In this document: positions 1 through 6,535 of the stretch, piece by piece
Position numbering within the stretch: position 1 is the first letter of the stretch
Layout of the letters: each line of letters opens with the position of its first letter
Origin: Oscillospiraceae bacterium
Lineage (GTDB): Bacteria; Bacillota; Clostridia; Oscillospirales; Ruminococcaceae
Assembly: GCA_017451665.1 (NCBI GenBank)
Contig: JAFTNX010000034.1
Location: forward strand, 1-9,215
DNA: 9,215 nt
Direction: 5' to 3'
Notes under the pieces: model-generated
Databases searched by the model: none
What the model saw: the letters and a program-made list of their open reading frames with translations, nothing else
What the model was told of the DNA's origin: nothing
Translations under genes and position numbers: made by a program

Positions 1-1
1 C

Positions 2-391
2 TTAAAGCTTGCACAGGAAATTAACAGACTTGCTTTGAAGAATAACAAGGTAATGGATATTCTTGTTGAAATCAATATCGGTGGAGAATCTACAAAAAGT
101 GGTATTGATAAACTTCAGGTTATTGACCTTGTTGAGAATATTTCACAGCTTAAAAATGTTAAAATCAAAGGACTTATGACAATTCCACCACCAATGTGTA
201 GTGAAAATGTCTTTGATGAAATGCATGGTATTTTTCTTGATTTAAAAGATAGAAAAATCAGCAATGTTAATATGGATATTCTTTCTATGGGAATGTCCTC
301 AGATTATGAAACTGCTATAAAGCATGGTTCTAATCTTGTCAGAATAGGAACAAAGCTCTTCGGAGCAAGAAATTATATGGAGGTTACTTAA
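2..391 (+). CDS. yggS: YggS/PLPBP family pyridoxal phosphate homeostasis protein, 3' part
   Basis: The reading frame is open from base 2, so the gene starts before the window. About 129 C-terminal residues are present, roughly the last half of a family that is usually near 220-230 residues. Visible family signatures are the strand segment LVEINIGGESTKSGI, the GLMTIPPP segment, and the C-terminal block with SMGMSSDYETAI followed by VRIGTKLFGARNY. In this fold III alanine-racemase-like barrel, the SMGMS and RIGT loops hold the cofactor phosphate. The PLP-binding lysine lies upstream and cannot be checked. Members are non-enzymatic PLP carriers that control vitamin B6 and amino-acid balance in the cytoplasm. 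The TAA stop is one base before the sepF ATG, and the GGAGG for sepF lies inside its last codons, as expected in one operon. The TTG at 35 is an internal leucine codon, not a start. Confidence 0.93.
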   Translation, partial: LKLAQEINRLALKNNKVMDILVEINIGGESTKSGIDKLQVIDLVENISQLKNVKIKGLMTIPPPMCSENVFDEMHGIFLDLKDRKISNVNMDILSMGMSSDYETAIKHGSNLVRIGTKLFGARNYMEVT

Positions 392-392
392 C

Positions 393-815
393 ATGGGATT
401 TATTGACGGTATCAAGAGAGTTTTTGTTGGAGAAGAAGAGGAAGATGAAGAAATGACTCCAATTTATGATAACGACGACGATGCAGACGTTGTTTCAAGA
501 GATAGAAGAAACAGAGAAGTGAAGATTGCTGCTACAACAACACTTCAGATTGTACTTGCAAGACCAACTGACTATTCAGAAGTTAAGTCAATCGGTGACG
601 ACCTTAACGACCAGAAGACAGTTCTTCTTAACTTAGAAACTGTTAAGCCTGAAGATGCTAAGAGAATTCTTGACTTCCTTTCAGGTGTTGCTTATGCAAA
701 TGGCGCTGACATTAAGATGATGGCTCAGAAGACATTCGCTATTATGCCAAGAAACGTAGGCTTCAGCGGTGTAGACCTTATGAGTGAACTCGAAAGCAAC
801 GGTTATAGCTTCTAA
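393..815 (+). CDS. sepF: Cell division protein SepF
   Basis: This 140-residue protein is of typical SepF size. Residues 1-12 (MGFIDGIKRVFV) form a short amphipathic helix fit for membrane anchoring. A very acidic linker at 14-32 follows, with 12 Asp/Glu in 19 residues. The SepF domain spans about 44-125, with VLLNLE at 77-82, the DAKRILDFLSG helix at 88-98 and VAYANGADI at 99-107. Known members bind the FtsZ C-terminus and tether the Z-ring to the inner face of the membrane; the glycine of FLSG, important for assembly in Bacillus subtilis as I recall it, is kept as G98. The usual GG before DI is GA here (G104-A105). GGAGG at 379-383 gives a strong ribosome site. All eight lysines use AAG, unlike the next gene, which suggests high expression. 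The neighbours yggS and ylmH support the call. Confidence 0.96.
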   Translation: MGFIDGIKRVFVGEEEEDEEMTPIYDNDDDADVVSRDRRNREVKIAATTTLQIVLARPTDYSEVKSIGDDLNDQKTVLLNLETVKPEDAKRILDFLSGVAYANGADIKMMAQKTFAIMPRNVGFSGVDLMSELESNGYSF

Positions 816-1591
816 TGAAGTTTAATTTATTCGGAATAAAACTTTCTGAAGAAGACAATATACTTTTAAGAAGTGTTGCCGATAAAATTACTCTTGCAGA
901 AAAACATTTCTCTCCTAAGTTTACTTTTTTTCTCGACGAAAGACAAAGCGAACTTGTTGAAATGATTTTCAAAAATTCCGGATTTGATAATTATGTGCTA
1001 TATGGTGGATATGACAATGCTAAAAGAAAAATTCTTGCTGTCACTCCGCCTTATAGTTATGCAAATTTGACTGATTTCCCTTTGAAAGCTGTTACGTTTT
1101 CTTATAGGAATGTTGATAGTATTTCTCACAGAGATATTTTAGGTAGCCTTATGGCGCTGAATATCGAAAGAAAAACTGTTGGAGATATTCTTGTAGGAGA
1201 AGGGAAAAGCGTTGTTTTTCTCTATGATACAGTTATTGATGATGTTTTGTTTGGAATTAAAAAGATTGGCAGAATAGGCGTTAAAGTTTATGAGAGTTTT
1301 GATGAAGAAATCATTCCAGAAGAGAAATTCAAGGAAATTTCCGGAACTATTGCCTCTTTAAGACTCGACTGCTTGCTTAGTCTTGCTTTAAAAATCAGCA
1401 GGGAAAAGGCTGCAAATCTTATAAAAAAGAACGGCGTTGTGGTTAACTGTCAGGAACAGTTTTCAATAAGCTATGAAATGAAAGAAAATGATAAATTCTC
1501 AATAAAAGGATTTGGGAAATTTGTTTTTTCTTCAATAAATGGCACTTCAAAAAAGGATAGAATTCATATTACAATAAAAAAGTATATTTAG
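815..1591 (+). CDS. ylmH: YlmH family S4-domain RNA-binding protein
   Basis: The 258 residues match the usual length of YlmH. The N-terminal two thirds carry the family core, including LAVTPPYSY near 74-82 and HRDILGSLMALNIERKTVGDILV at 105-127. A C-terminal S4 RNA-binding domain follows at about 181-240, beginning SLRLDCLLSLALKISR and containing KKNGVVVN at 204-211. YlmH lies beside sepF and divIVA in many Gram-positives and has been linked to cell division; in B. subtilis it has also been tied to ribosome-associated quality control. The ATG shares its first base with the sepF stop (TAATG). No purine-rich ribosome site is visible in the preceding 20 bases, so translation probably depends on ribosomes finishing sepF. 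Lysine codons are mostly AAA (20 of 28 by my count). The stop TAG is part of the divIVA ribosome site. Confidence 0.93.
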   Translation: MKFNLFGIKLSEEDNILLRSVADKITLAEKHFSPKFTFFLDERQSELVEMIFKNSGFDNYVLYGGYDNAKRKILAVTPPYSYANLTDFPLKAVTFSYRNVDSISHRDILGSLMALNIERKTVGDILVGEGKSVVFLYDTVIDDVLFGIKKIGRIGVKVYESFDEEIIPEEKFKEISGTIASLRLDCLLSLALKISREKAANLIKKNGVVVNCQEQFSISYEMKENDKFSIKGFGKFVFSSINGTSKKDRIHITIKKYI

Positions 1592-1595
1592 GAGG
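1589..1595 (+). promoter_or_regulatory. Ribosome binding site of divIVA overlapping the ylmH stop codon
   Basis: TAGGAGG contains both the ylmH TAG stop and a full GGAGG core. The spacing from GGAGG to the ATG at 1605 is 9 bases, against 12 to the second ATG at 1608, which favours 1605. The overlap means ribosomes ending on ylmH are placed directly on the divIVA initiation site. Confidence 0.8.
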
Positions 1596-1604
1596 ACGAT
1601 TAAA

Positions 1605-2357
1605 ATGATGAATCCAAGAGATATCAAGGATGCAAGCTCTAAATTTGAAAAAGCTACCTTTGGTTATAAGCAGGAAATGGTTGACGAATTCCTTAAGAAG
1701 GTTGCTGATTCTTATGCTGATGCACTGAGAACAAGCCAGGAAAACGAAGCTAAAATTATTAAGCTTGTTGAAAAGATAAATGAATACAGAGAAGACGAAG
1801 AAGCTATTAAGCAGACTCTTCTTACAGCACAGAAATCTGCTAATCAGATTGTTGCTAACGCTAAGGCTGAGGCTGAAAAGCTCATTAACGACGCTAAGAT
1901 TGAACATGCTCAGCTTATCGAAAAGAACAACCTTGAAACTGAAAGAATTATCAACGAAAACAACGAGCGTTGTGAAAAACTTATCAAGGAAACTGCTGAC
2001 AGAACTGAACAGAAGCTTGCTGCAATCAAGCTCCAGCACGAAAATGCTAAGGATAACCTTGATAAGATGAAGATTGAAGTTACTAAGTTCAAGGCACAGC
2101 TTGTTGAAATGTACAATAAGCAGCTTGAACTCATTGCTGACCTTCCAGAGCTCACTGAAGAAGAAATTCAGGCAGCTATCAAGGAAAAGACTGCAAGACT
2201 TAACGCTGCTAAGGCTCCTGTTATCAAGGAAATCCCGGTTGAACAGCCAGCTGTTGAACCAGTTGTAAAAGAAGCTGTTGCAAGTAAGGAAGAGCTTGGA
2301 TTCTCAGATACATATAAAAACGAATTCGGTAACTTGAAATTCGGAAAGAATAACTAA
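1605..2357 (+). CDS. divIVA: DivIVA domain cell division/polarity protein
   Basis: This 250-residue protein has the two-part DivIVA build. Residues 3-41 form the membrane-binding DivIVA domain (NPRDI, then FEKATFGYKQEMVDEFL). From about 44 to 175 runs a long, charged coiled coil, very rich in Ala, Glu and Lys, followed by a Pro/Val/Glu-rich hinge near 205-225 and a short tail FGNLKFGKN. DivIVA proteins oligomerise and settle on concave membrane at septa and poles, recruiting division, wall or sporulation partners. The place after yggS-sepF-ylmH is the classic one. Compared with B. subtilis (FRGYD), the tip reads TFGYK, so the Phe-Arg pair implicated in membrane insertion is not kept in register. 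Lysine codons are mostly AAG (about 26 of 34), in line with strong expression. A GpsB-like paralogue is less likely because of the length of the coiled coil. Confidence 0.93.
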   Translation: MMNPRDIKDASSKFEKATFGYKQEMVDEFLKKVADSYADALRTSQENEAKIIKLVEKINEYREDEEAIKQTLLTAQKSANQIVANAKAEAEKLINDAKIEHAQLIEKNNLETERIINENNERCEKLIKETADRTEQKLAAIKLQHENAKDNLDKMKIEVTKFKAQLVEMYNKQLELIADLPELTEEEIQAAIKEKTARLNAAKAPVIKEIPVEQPAVEPVVKEAVASKEELGFSDTYKNEFGNLKFGKNN

Positions 2358-2373
2358 TTTTTCGGAGTAGATA

Positions 2374-2907
2374 ATGATTATTTTATCCGTGATTTTAATA
2401 ATCGCAATGATTGGAATCGACCAGATTACTAAACTGCTTGTTATAAAATTCATCGAGCTGGACGAGATTATAAACGTAATCAAGTTCGGCTCTCACGAAA
2501 TTTTCAGCCTGACACATGTAAGAAATAAGGGTGCTGCATGGAGTTCTTTCTCATCAAAGACTACCATGCTCACAATTATTACTTTAATTCTTATAGTTGG
2601 TCTGTTGCTTTTGCTTTTTGTTAAACCGCTTCAGAAAAAGCTGATTAACAGGGAAGTAAACGTAGCCGAGGTTGTTTCATTTTCTCTTATAATTTCAGGA
2701 GGAATTGGTAACCTTATTGACAGAATCAGACTTAAAGAGGTTGTTGACTTTATCAAGGCTGACTTTATTAATTTCCCAATTTTTAACTTTGCAGATATTT
2801 GTGTGGTAATCGGTTGTTTCCTTTTTATTATTGATATTTTGGTTTCAGACGCTAAAGAAAACCGTAAAAAGAGAGCTAATTCGGAGAAAACTGATGAACA
2901 GATTTGA
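2374..2907 (+). CDS. lspA: Lipoprotein signal peptidase (signal peptidase II)
   Basis: LspA is a polytopic membrane aspartyl protease that cuts signal peptides from prolipoproteins after lipidation of the +1 cysteine. At 177 residues it is near usual length. Four hydrophobic segments lie at about 1-18, 63-84, 98-115 and 136-157. Conserved motifs are present: GIDQITK with D15, RNKGAAWS with N51, GGIGNLIDR with D116, VVDF with D125 and FNFAD with D141. By comparison with the Pseudomonas aeruginosa enzyme, D125 and D141 are the catalytic pair. The loop between them is slightly shorter than in that enzyme and E. coli, and lacks their usual aromatic His/Trp positions. The cytoplasmic tail (158-177) is very hydrophilic. 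GGAG at 2364-2367 lies 6 bases before the ATG. The 3' end overlaps the next gene by 14 bases. Confidence 0.96.
   Translation: MIILSVILIIAMIGIDQITKLLVIKFIELDEIINVIKFGSHEIFSLTHVRNKGAAWSSFSSKTTMLTIITLILIVGLLLLLFVKPLQKKLINREVNVAEVVSFSLIISGGIGNLIDRIRLKEVVDFIKADFINFPIFNFADICVVIGCFLFIIDILVSDAKENRKKRANSEKTDEQI
2883..2886 (+). promoter_or_regulatory. Ribosome binding site that sets the pseudouridine synthase start
   Basis: GGAG inside the end of lspA sits 7 bases before the ATG at 2894. The longer frame open from 2831 begins with a non-family, basic stretch and has no such site, so 2894 is the start chosen. Confidence 0.7.
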
Positions 2908-3799
2908 GCTTTTGGTTACAAATGAATTTGAAAATACAAGAGTAGACAAGTTTATTTCTGACAATTGTGAAGAATTAACTCGTTCATCGGTACAGAAACT
3001 TATTGAAAGCAATTGTGTTTTTGTAAACAAGAAAGTAGTTTCAAAAAATTATAAACTCAAAGTAAATGATTTTGTGGAATTTGATATTCCTGAGCCAACT
3101 TTATTGGAGGCAGTACCACAGAATATTCCTGTTGATATTGTTTACGAAGACGACGATTTGCTTATTGTAAACAAGCCAAAAGGAATGGTAGTTCATCCTG
3201 CCGCAGGAAATCCTGACAGCATGCTTGTTAACGCTTTGCTTTATCATTGTGAAGGAAAACTTTCTTCCATAAACGGAGTTATAAGACCTGGAATTGTCCA
3301 CAGAATTGACAAGCTGACAAGCGGACTTTTAATTGTTTGCAAGAATGATGTTTCTCATAATTTTATAGCTGAACAAATCAAAGAACACAGTTTTACAAGA
3401 GAATATTTTGCTATAAATTGTGGGCGTTTTAAAGAATATAAAGGCACTATAGATGCTCCTATCGGGCGAGATAAATTTGACAGAAAAAAGATGTGTGTTA
3501 CACAGCAGAATTCCAAAAACGCTGTCACTCATTATGAAGTTCTGGAAGAGTTTAGCGGCTACACATTGACTAAATTTACCCTTGAAACAGGGCGAACTCA
3601 CCAAATCAGAGTTCATTCGGCTTATGTGGGGCATCCTGTTTTGGGTGATGATGTTTATGGCAAGGCTTTCAAAGGAATTGAAGGTCAGTGCCTGCACGCT
3701 AAAAAGGTCGGTTTTATTCATCCGACTACAAAAGAGTATATGGAATTCGACAGCGAGCTACCTGAATATTTTAATATAATTTTAAATAAAATCAAATGA
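2894..3799 (+). CDS. RluA-family 23S rRNA pseudouridine synthase (RluD/YlyB-like)
   Basis: The 301-residue product has an N-terminal S4 RNA-binding domain (about 15-65, RVDKFISDN then SSVQKLIESNCVFVNKK). An RluA-type catalytic domain covers about 82-290. The catalytic motif is GIVHRIDKLTSGLL at 133-146, with D139 as the nucleophilic aspartate; the family more often has HRLDKDTSG. Further family blocks are DLLIVNKPKGMVVHPA (88-103), ETGRTHQIRVH (231-241) and GHPVLGDDVYG (246-256). Such enzymes turn uridine into pseudouridine in RNA. RluD acts on helix 69 of 23S rRNA, but the target here cannot be read from sequence, so no symbol is given. Its place directly after lspA matches ylyB in Bacillus. 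It overlaps lspA by 14 bases in another frame, implying coupled translation. Confidence 0.94.
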   Translation: MNRFELLVTNEFENTRVDKFISDNCEELTRSSVQKLIESNCVFVNKKVVSKNYKLKVNDFVEFDIPEPTLLEAVPQNIPVDIVYEDDDLLIVNKPKGMVVHPAAGNPDSMLVNALLYHCEGKLSSINGVIRPGIVHRIDKLTSGLLIVCKNDVSHNFIAEQIKEHSFTREYFAINCGRFKEYKGTIDAPIGRDKFDRKKMCVTQQNSKNAVTHYEVLEEFSGYTLTKFTLETGRTHQIRVHSAYVGHPVLGDDVYGKAFKGIEGQCLHAKKVGFIHPTTKEYMEFDSELPEYFNIILNKIK

Positions 3800-3806
3800 G
3801 GAAATT

Positions 3807-4640
3807 ATGTTTAAAGACATTTCTAAAGTAATTTTTATAACAGATATGGACGGAACTTTTCTTCCGACCAATAAAATCCCTTCAAAGAAAAATCTTGAAG
3901 CTGTAAAGAAGTTTCAGTCACTTGGTGGTAGATTTTCAATTGCCACAGGCAGAGGATTACAGGCTGCACAGCAGTATTTTGAAAGCTTTACAGTTGATTT
4001 TCCTATCGTTTTGTGTAACGGTGGTATGATTTACGACCTTAATGAGAAAAAATCTTTGTATGATGTATTTCTTCCTGAATTTTCAAAGGAATATGCACAG
4101 GATATTTTTGATAAATTCCAGTCGGTCGGTGGGGAAGTTCTGACGATTGACCACGTAAATGTTCCGAGATACACCGAAACAGAAGTGCGTCACGTTAAAA
4201 TCTGTAAGGTTGTGCCTAACGTTGTTGAGTCACTTGATGATATTGCTGACGGCTGGTACAAAGTGCTTTTCTGTGACACAATTGAAAATATCGACAAGGT
4301 TATTGATTATGTTGAGTCTAAGGATTTTGGTGGCGTTGATTTTGTGAGAAGCGCACCTATCTATTATGAAATGTTGCCACTTGATATTTCAAAGGGCTCG
4401 GCAGTTAAAAAGATGCGTGAGCTTTGTGACATTGATGACTGTGTGATAGTTGCAGCAGGAGATTTTAATAATGATATTGAAATGCTCAAGGTAGCCGACT
4501 TTTCATTCTGTCCGTCAAATTCTACTGACGCCGTTAAAGCAGTTTGTGATGTTGTTTTGGAAAATTCTTGCGACGAAGATGCTATCGCTGCCGCAATTGA
4601 ATATATTTTATCAAAGTCAAATAATTCATCGGAGGTATAA
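3807..4640 (+). CDS. Cof-type HAD-IIB family phosphatase
   Basis: All four haloacid dehalogenase motifs are present in this 277-residue protein. Motif I is DMDGT (nucleophile D13, acid/base D15). Motif II is ATGR with T47. Motif III is K196 in LDISKGSAV. Motif IV is GDFNND with D219 and D223 holding Mg2+. The large cap between motifs II and III (about 85-185) marks subclass IIB, as do the NGG segment at 71-73 and the ISKGSAV motif. Members of the Cof group dephosphorylate sugar phosphates, nucleotides or cofactor phosphates such as PLP and FMN; the substrate is not predictable here. GAGG at 3798-3801, overlapping the previous stop, lies 5 bases before the ATG. It sits 2 bases before the transketolase pair, so a role in sugar phosphate turnover is possible but is inference only. 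Confidence 0.93.
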   Translation: MFKDISKVIFITDMDGTFLPTNKIPSKKNLEAVKKFQSLGGRFSIATGRGLQAAQQYFESFTVDFPIVLCNGGMIYDLNEKKSLYDVFLPEFSKEYAQDIFDKFQSVGGEVLTIDHVNVPRYTETEVRHVKICKVVPNVVESLDDIADGWYKVLFCDTIENIDKVIDYVESKDFGGVDFVRSAPIYYEMLPLDISKGSAVKKMRELCDIDDCVIVAAGDFNNDIEMLKVADFSFCPSNSTDAVKAVCDVVLENSCDEDAIAAAIEYILSKSNNSSEV

Positions 4641-4642
4641 AT

Positions 4643-5482
4643 ATGGACGCTACAATCAAAAAACAGCTTGAAATTACAGCCTGCAAAATCCGTATGGGTA
4701 TTATAGAAGGCGTTTTCAACGCTAAATCTGGTCATCCGGGTGGCTCACTTTCAATCGCTGACACAATGACCTACCTTTATTTTAACAAAATGGAGGTATA
4801 CCCAGACAATCCTAATTTTGAAGACAGAGACAGACTTGTTCTTTCAAAAGGACATTGTGCTCCTGCACTTTATTCTACACTTGCGCAGAGAGGATTTTTC
4901 AGCACAGAAGAGCTTAAATCACTTCGTCATATTGGTGCAATGCTTCAGGGACACCCTTGCATTCACATTCCAGGTGTAGATATGTCATCAGGTTCACTTG
5001 GACAGGGAATTTCTGTTGCTTGTGGTATGGCACTTTCCGGAAAGCTTTCAAACAAGTCATACAAGGTTTACTCAATTCTCGGTGACGGAGAAATTGAAGA
5101 AGGTCAGGTTTGGGAAGCTGCAATGTTTGCTGCTCATTATAAGCTTGACAATCTCGTAGCTATCGTTGATAACAACGGACTTCAGATTGACGGCAGAATT
5201 GAAGATGTATGCTCACCATATCCAATTGTTGATAAATTCAAGGCTTTTGGCTGGCATGTAATTGAAATGGACGCTCACGATTTTGATGATATTGAAAGAG
5301 CATTCAACGAAGCTGAAACAGTTATGAATCAGCCTGTTGCTATTATCCAGAAAAGCACAAAGGGTAAGGGCGTTTCTTATATGGAAAACAACGTAAACTG
5401 GCACGGTGCTGCTCCAAACGCTGAACAGTATGAGCAGGCAATGGCAGAACTTAAAAATACTTTAGAAGGCTTGGAGGGTTAA
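4643..5482 (+). CDS. Transketolase, N-terminal (thiamine diphosphate-binding) subunit
   Basis: The 279 residues match the N-terminal third or so of a full transketolase, here a separate polypeptide. It carries the pyrophosphate half of the thiamine diphosphate site: SGHPGGSLS with H31, SKGHCAPALY with H71, QGHP with H104, and the cofactor motif GDG (147-149) followed 27 residues later by NN (177-178). The late NWHG with H254 is also a transketolase feature. With the next gene it forms the enzyme that moves two-carbon ketol units between sugar phosphates in the non-oxidative pentose phosphate pathway. GGAGG at 4631-4635, overlapping the end of the phosphatase gene, gives a strong start with 7-base spacing. 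Split transketolases are common in Clostridia and archaea. A related ThDP enzyme using a different ketose cannot be excluded. Confidence 0.95.
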   Translation: MDATIKKQLEITACKIRMGIIEGVFNAKSGHPGGSLSIADTMTYLYFNKMEVYPDNPNFEDRDRLVLSKGHCAPALYSTLAQRGFFSTEELKSLRHIGAMLQGHPCIHIPGVDMSSGSLGQGISVACGMALSGKLSNKSYKVYSILGDGEIEEGQVWEAAMFAAHYKLDNLVAIVDNNGLQIDGRIEDVCSPYPIVDKFKAFGWHVIEMDAHDFDDIERAFNEAETVMNQPVAIIQKSTKGKGVSYMENNVNWHGAAPNAEQYEQAMAELKNTLEGLEG

Positions 5483-5485
5483 TTT

Positions 5486-6430
5486 ATGGCTGACGTAATC
5501 AAAAAGGCTACAAGAGAAAGCTATGGTGAAGCTCTTGCTGAGCTTGGTGATAAGTATGAAAATCTCTATGTTCTTGACGCAGACCTTGCTGCTGCTACAA
5601 AGACAGGCATTTTCAAGAAGAAATTCCTGGAAAGATTTTTTGACTGTGGTATCGCAGAAGCAAATATGATGGGTGTTGCTGCCGGTCTTGCTGCAACAGG
5701 TAAAATTCCTTTTGCATCAACATTTGCAATGTTTGCTGCTGGCAGAGCTTATGAAATCGTAAGAAACTCAATCGGTTATCCACACCTTAATGTTAAAATC
5801 GGTGCTACACACGCTGGTATTTCAGTTGGTGAAGACGGTGCTACACATCAGTGTAACGAAGATATTGCTCTTATGAGAACAATTCCAGGAATGACAATTA
5901 TCAATCCTGCTGACGACGTTGAAGCTAAGGCTGCTGTTGAAGCTGCTATTCTTCACAATGGTCCTGTTTATATGAGATTTGGAAGACTTGCTGCTCCTGT
6001 TATCAACGATAAGGAAACTTATAAGTTTGAACTCGGCAAGGGAATTAAGCTCAGAGACGGTAAGGATATTACTATTGTAGCTACCGGTCTTATGGTAGCT
6101 GAAGCTGTTGAAGCTGCTAAGACACTTGCAGAAGAAGGAATTGACGCAAGAGTAATTAACATTCACACAATCAAGCCTATTGATAAAGATATTATTGTCG
6201 AAGCTGCTAAGGAAACAGGCGCAATCGTTACTGTTGAAGAACACAGCGTAATCGGTGGACTTGGCTCAGCTGTATGTGATGTTCTTGCTGAAAACTATCC
6301 TGCTAAGGTTACAAAAATCGGCGTTAACGACGAATACGGTTATTCAGGACCTGCTGTTGACCTCTTGAAGAAGTTTGGTCTTTGTGCATCAAACATCGTT
6401 GACACAGTTAAAAAGGTTCTTAATAAGTAA
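5486..6430 (+). CDS. Transketolase, C-terminal subunit
   Basis: This 314-residue partner holds the pyrimidine-binding domain and the C-terminal domain of transketolase. The catalytic glutamate that activates thiamine diphosphate is E58 in FDCGIAEANMMGVAAGLA. Next come PFASTFAMFAAGRAYE (75-90), the substrate loop THAGISVGEDGATHQ (108-122), PADDVEA (141-147), VYMRFGR (161-167) and the C-terminal EEHSVIGGLGSAV (251-263). A 1-deoxyxylulose-phosphate synthase or pyruvate dehydrogenase beta subunit has similar folds. The pairing with an N-terminal transketolase subunit three bases upstream and the lack of a fused N-terminal half make transketolase the best call. GGAGG at 5473-5477 lies 8 bases before the ATG, inside the end of the partner gene. 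Lysine codons lean to AAG and alanine to GCT, as in sepF and divIVA. It is the last gene before the terminator. Confidence 0.95.
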   Translation: MADVIKKATRESYGEALAELGDKYENLYVLDADLAAATKTGIFKKKFLERFFDCGIAEANMMGVAAGLAATGKIPFASTFAMFAAGRAYEIVRNSIGYPHLNVKIGATHAGISVGEDGATHQCNEDIALMRTIPGMTIINPADDVEAKAAVEAAILHNGPVYMRFGRLAAPVINDKETYKFELGKGIKLRDGKDITIVATGLMVAEAVEAAKTLAEEGIDARVINIHTIKPIDKDIIVEAAKETGAIVTVEEHSVIGGLGSAVCDVLAENYPAKVTKIGVNDEYGYSGPAVDLLKKFGLCASNIVDTVKKVLNK

Positions 6431-6440
6431 AAAAGCATCA

Positions 6441-6469
6441 GGCTGTAAACTTTGTTTTACAGCCTTTTT
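6441..6469 (+). terminator. Intrinsic (rho-independent) terminator after the transketolase genes
   Basis: A perfect 9-base stem GGCTGTAAA (6441-6449) pairs with TTTACAGCC (6456-6464) around the 6-base loop CTTTGT, and is followed at once by TTTTT (6465-6469). It begins 10 bases after the TAA stop of the C-terminal subunit gene. It should end the long unit that runs from yggS or earlier. On the minus strand the T-run does not abut the stem, so I read it as acting on the + strand. Confidence 0.93.
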
Positions 6470-6478
6470 GTGTTTAAA

Positions 6479-6508
6479 TTAACCATTTTCTTTTGTTTTG
6501 AATATAAT
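6479..6508 (+). promoter_or_regulatory. Possible promoter of yunB
   Basis: A perfect -10 hexamer TATAAT (6503-6508) lies 18 bases after TTAACC (6479-6484), a weak match to TTGACA. Initiation would fall near 6514-6516, about 20 bases before the GTG. The preceding terminator makes a promoter in this gap likely. No clear -35/-10 pair for SigE, SigF/G or SigK at proper spacing was found by eye, though AT-rich DNA makes chance TATAAT boxes common. Confidence 0.4.
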
Positions 6509-6522
6509 TTAAAAACGGATAA

Positions 6523-6527
6523 AAGGA
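6523..6527 (+). promoter_or_regulatory. Ribosome binding site that sets the yunB start
   Basis: AAGGA is 8 bases before the GTG at 6536 and 11 before the adjacent GTG at 6539; both are in frame. No ATG in this frame is available nearby. The two ATGs at 6528 and 6534 are in another frame that stops at once (TGA at 6540). Confidence 0.6.
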
Positions 6528-6535
6528 ATGGTTAT

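Noticed and set aside
1569..2155. Open frames on the minus strand and in a second + frame across divIVA
   Set aside because: They are by-products of the repetitive, stop-poor coiled-coil codons of divIVA. Their translations are low-complexity Ser/Leu/Phe-rich and lack ribosome sites and known motifs.
2831..2893. Longer start for the pseudouridine synthase within lspA
   Set aside because: The added 21 residues are a frame-shifted reading of lspA with no family match. The ATG at 2894 has a well-spaced GGAG.
5822..6244. A 140-residue minus-strand open frame within the C-terminal transketolase gene
   Set aside because: It mirrors a codon-biased, highly conserved gene and its product is Asn/Ser/Phe-rich low complexity, typical of a shadow frame.
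6452..6535. Longer yunB reading from a TTG at 6452
   Set aside because: It would begin in the loop of the terminator hairpin, has no ribosome site, and adds a stretch unlike YunB. The GTG at 6536 or 6539 fits better.
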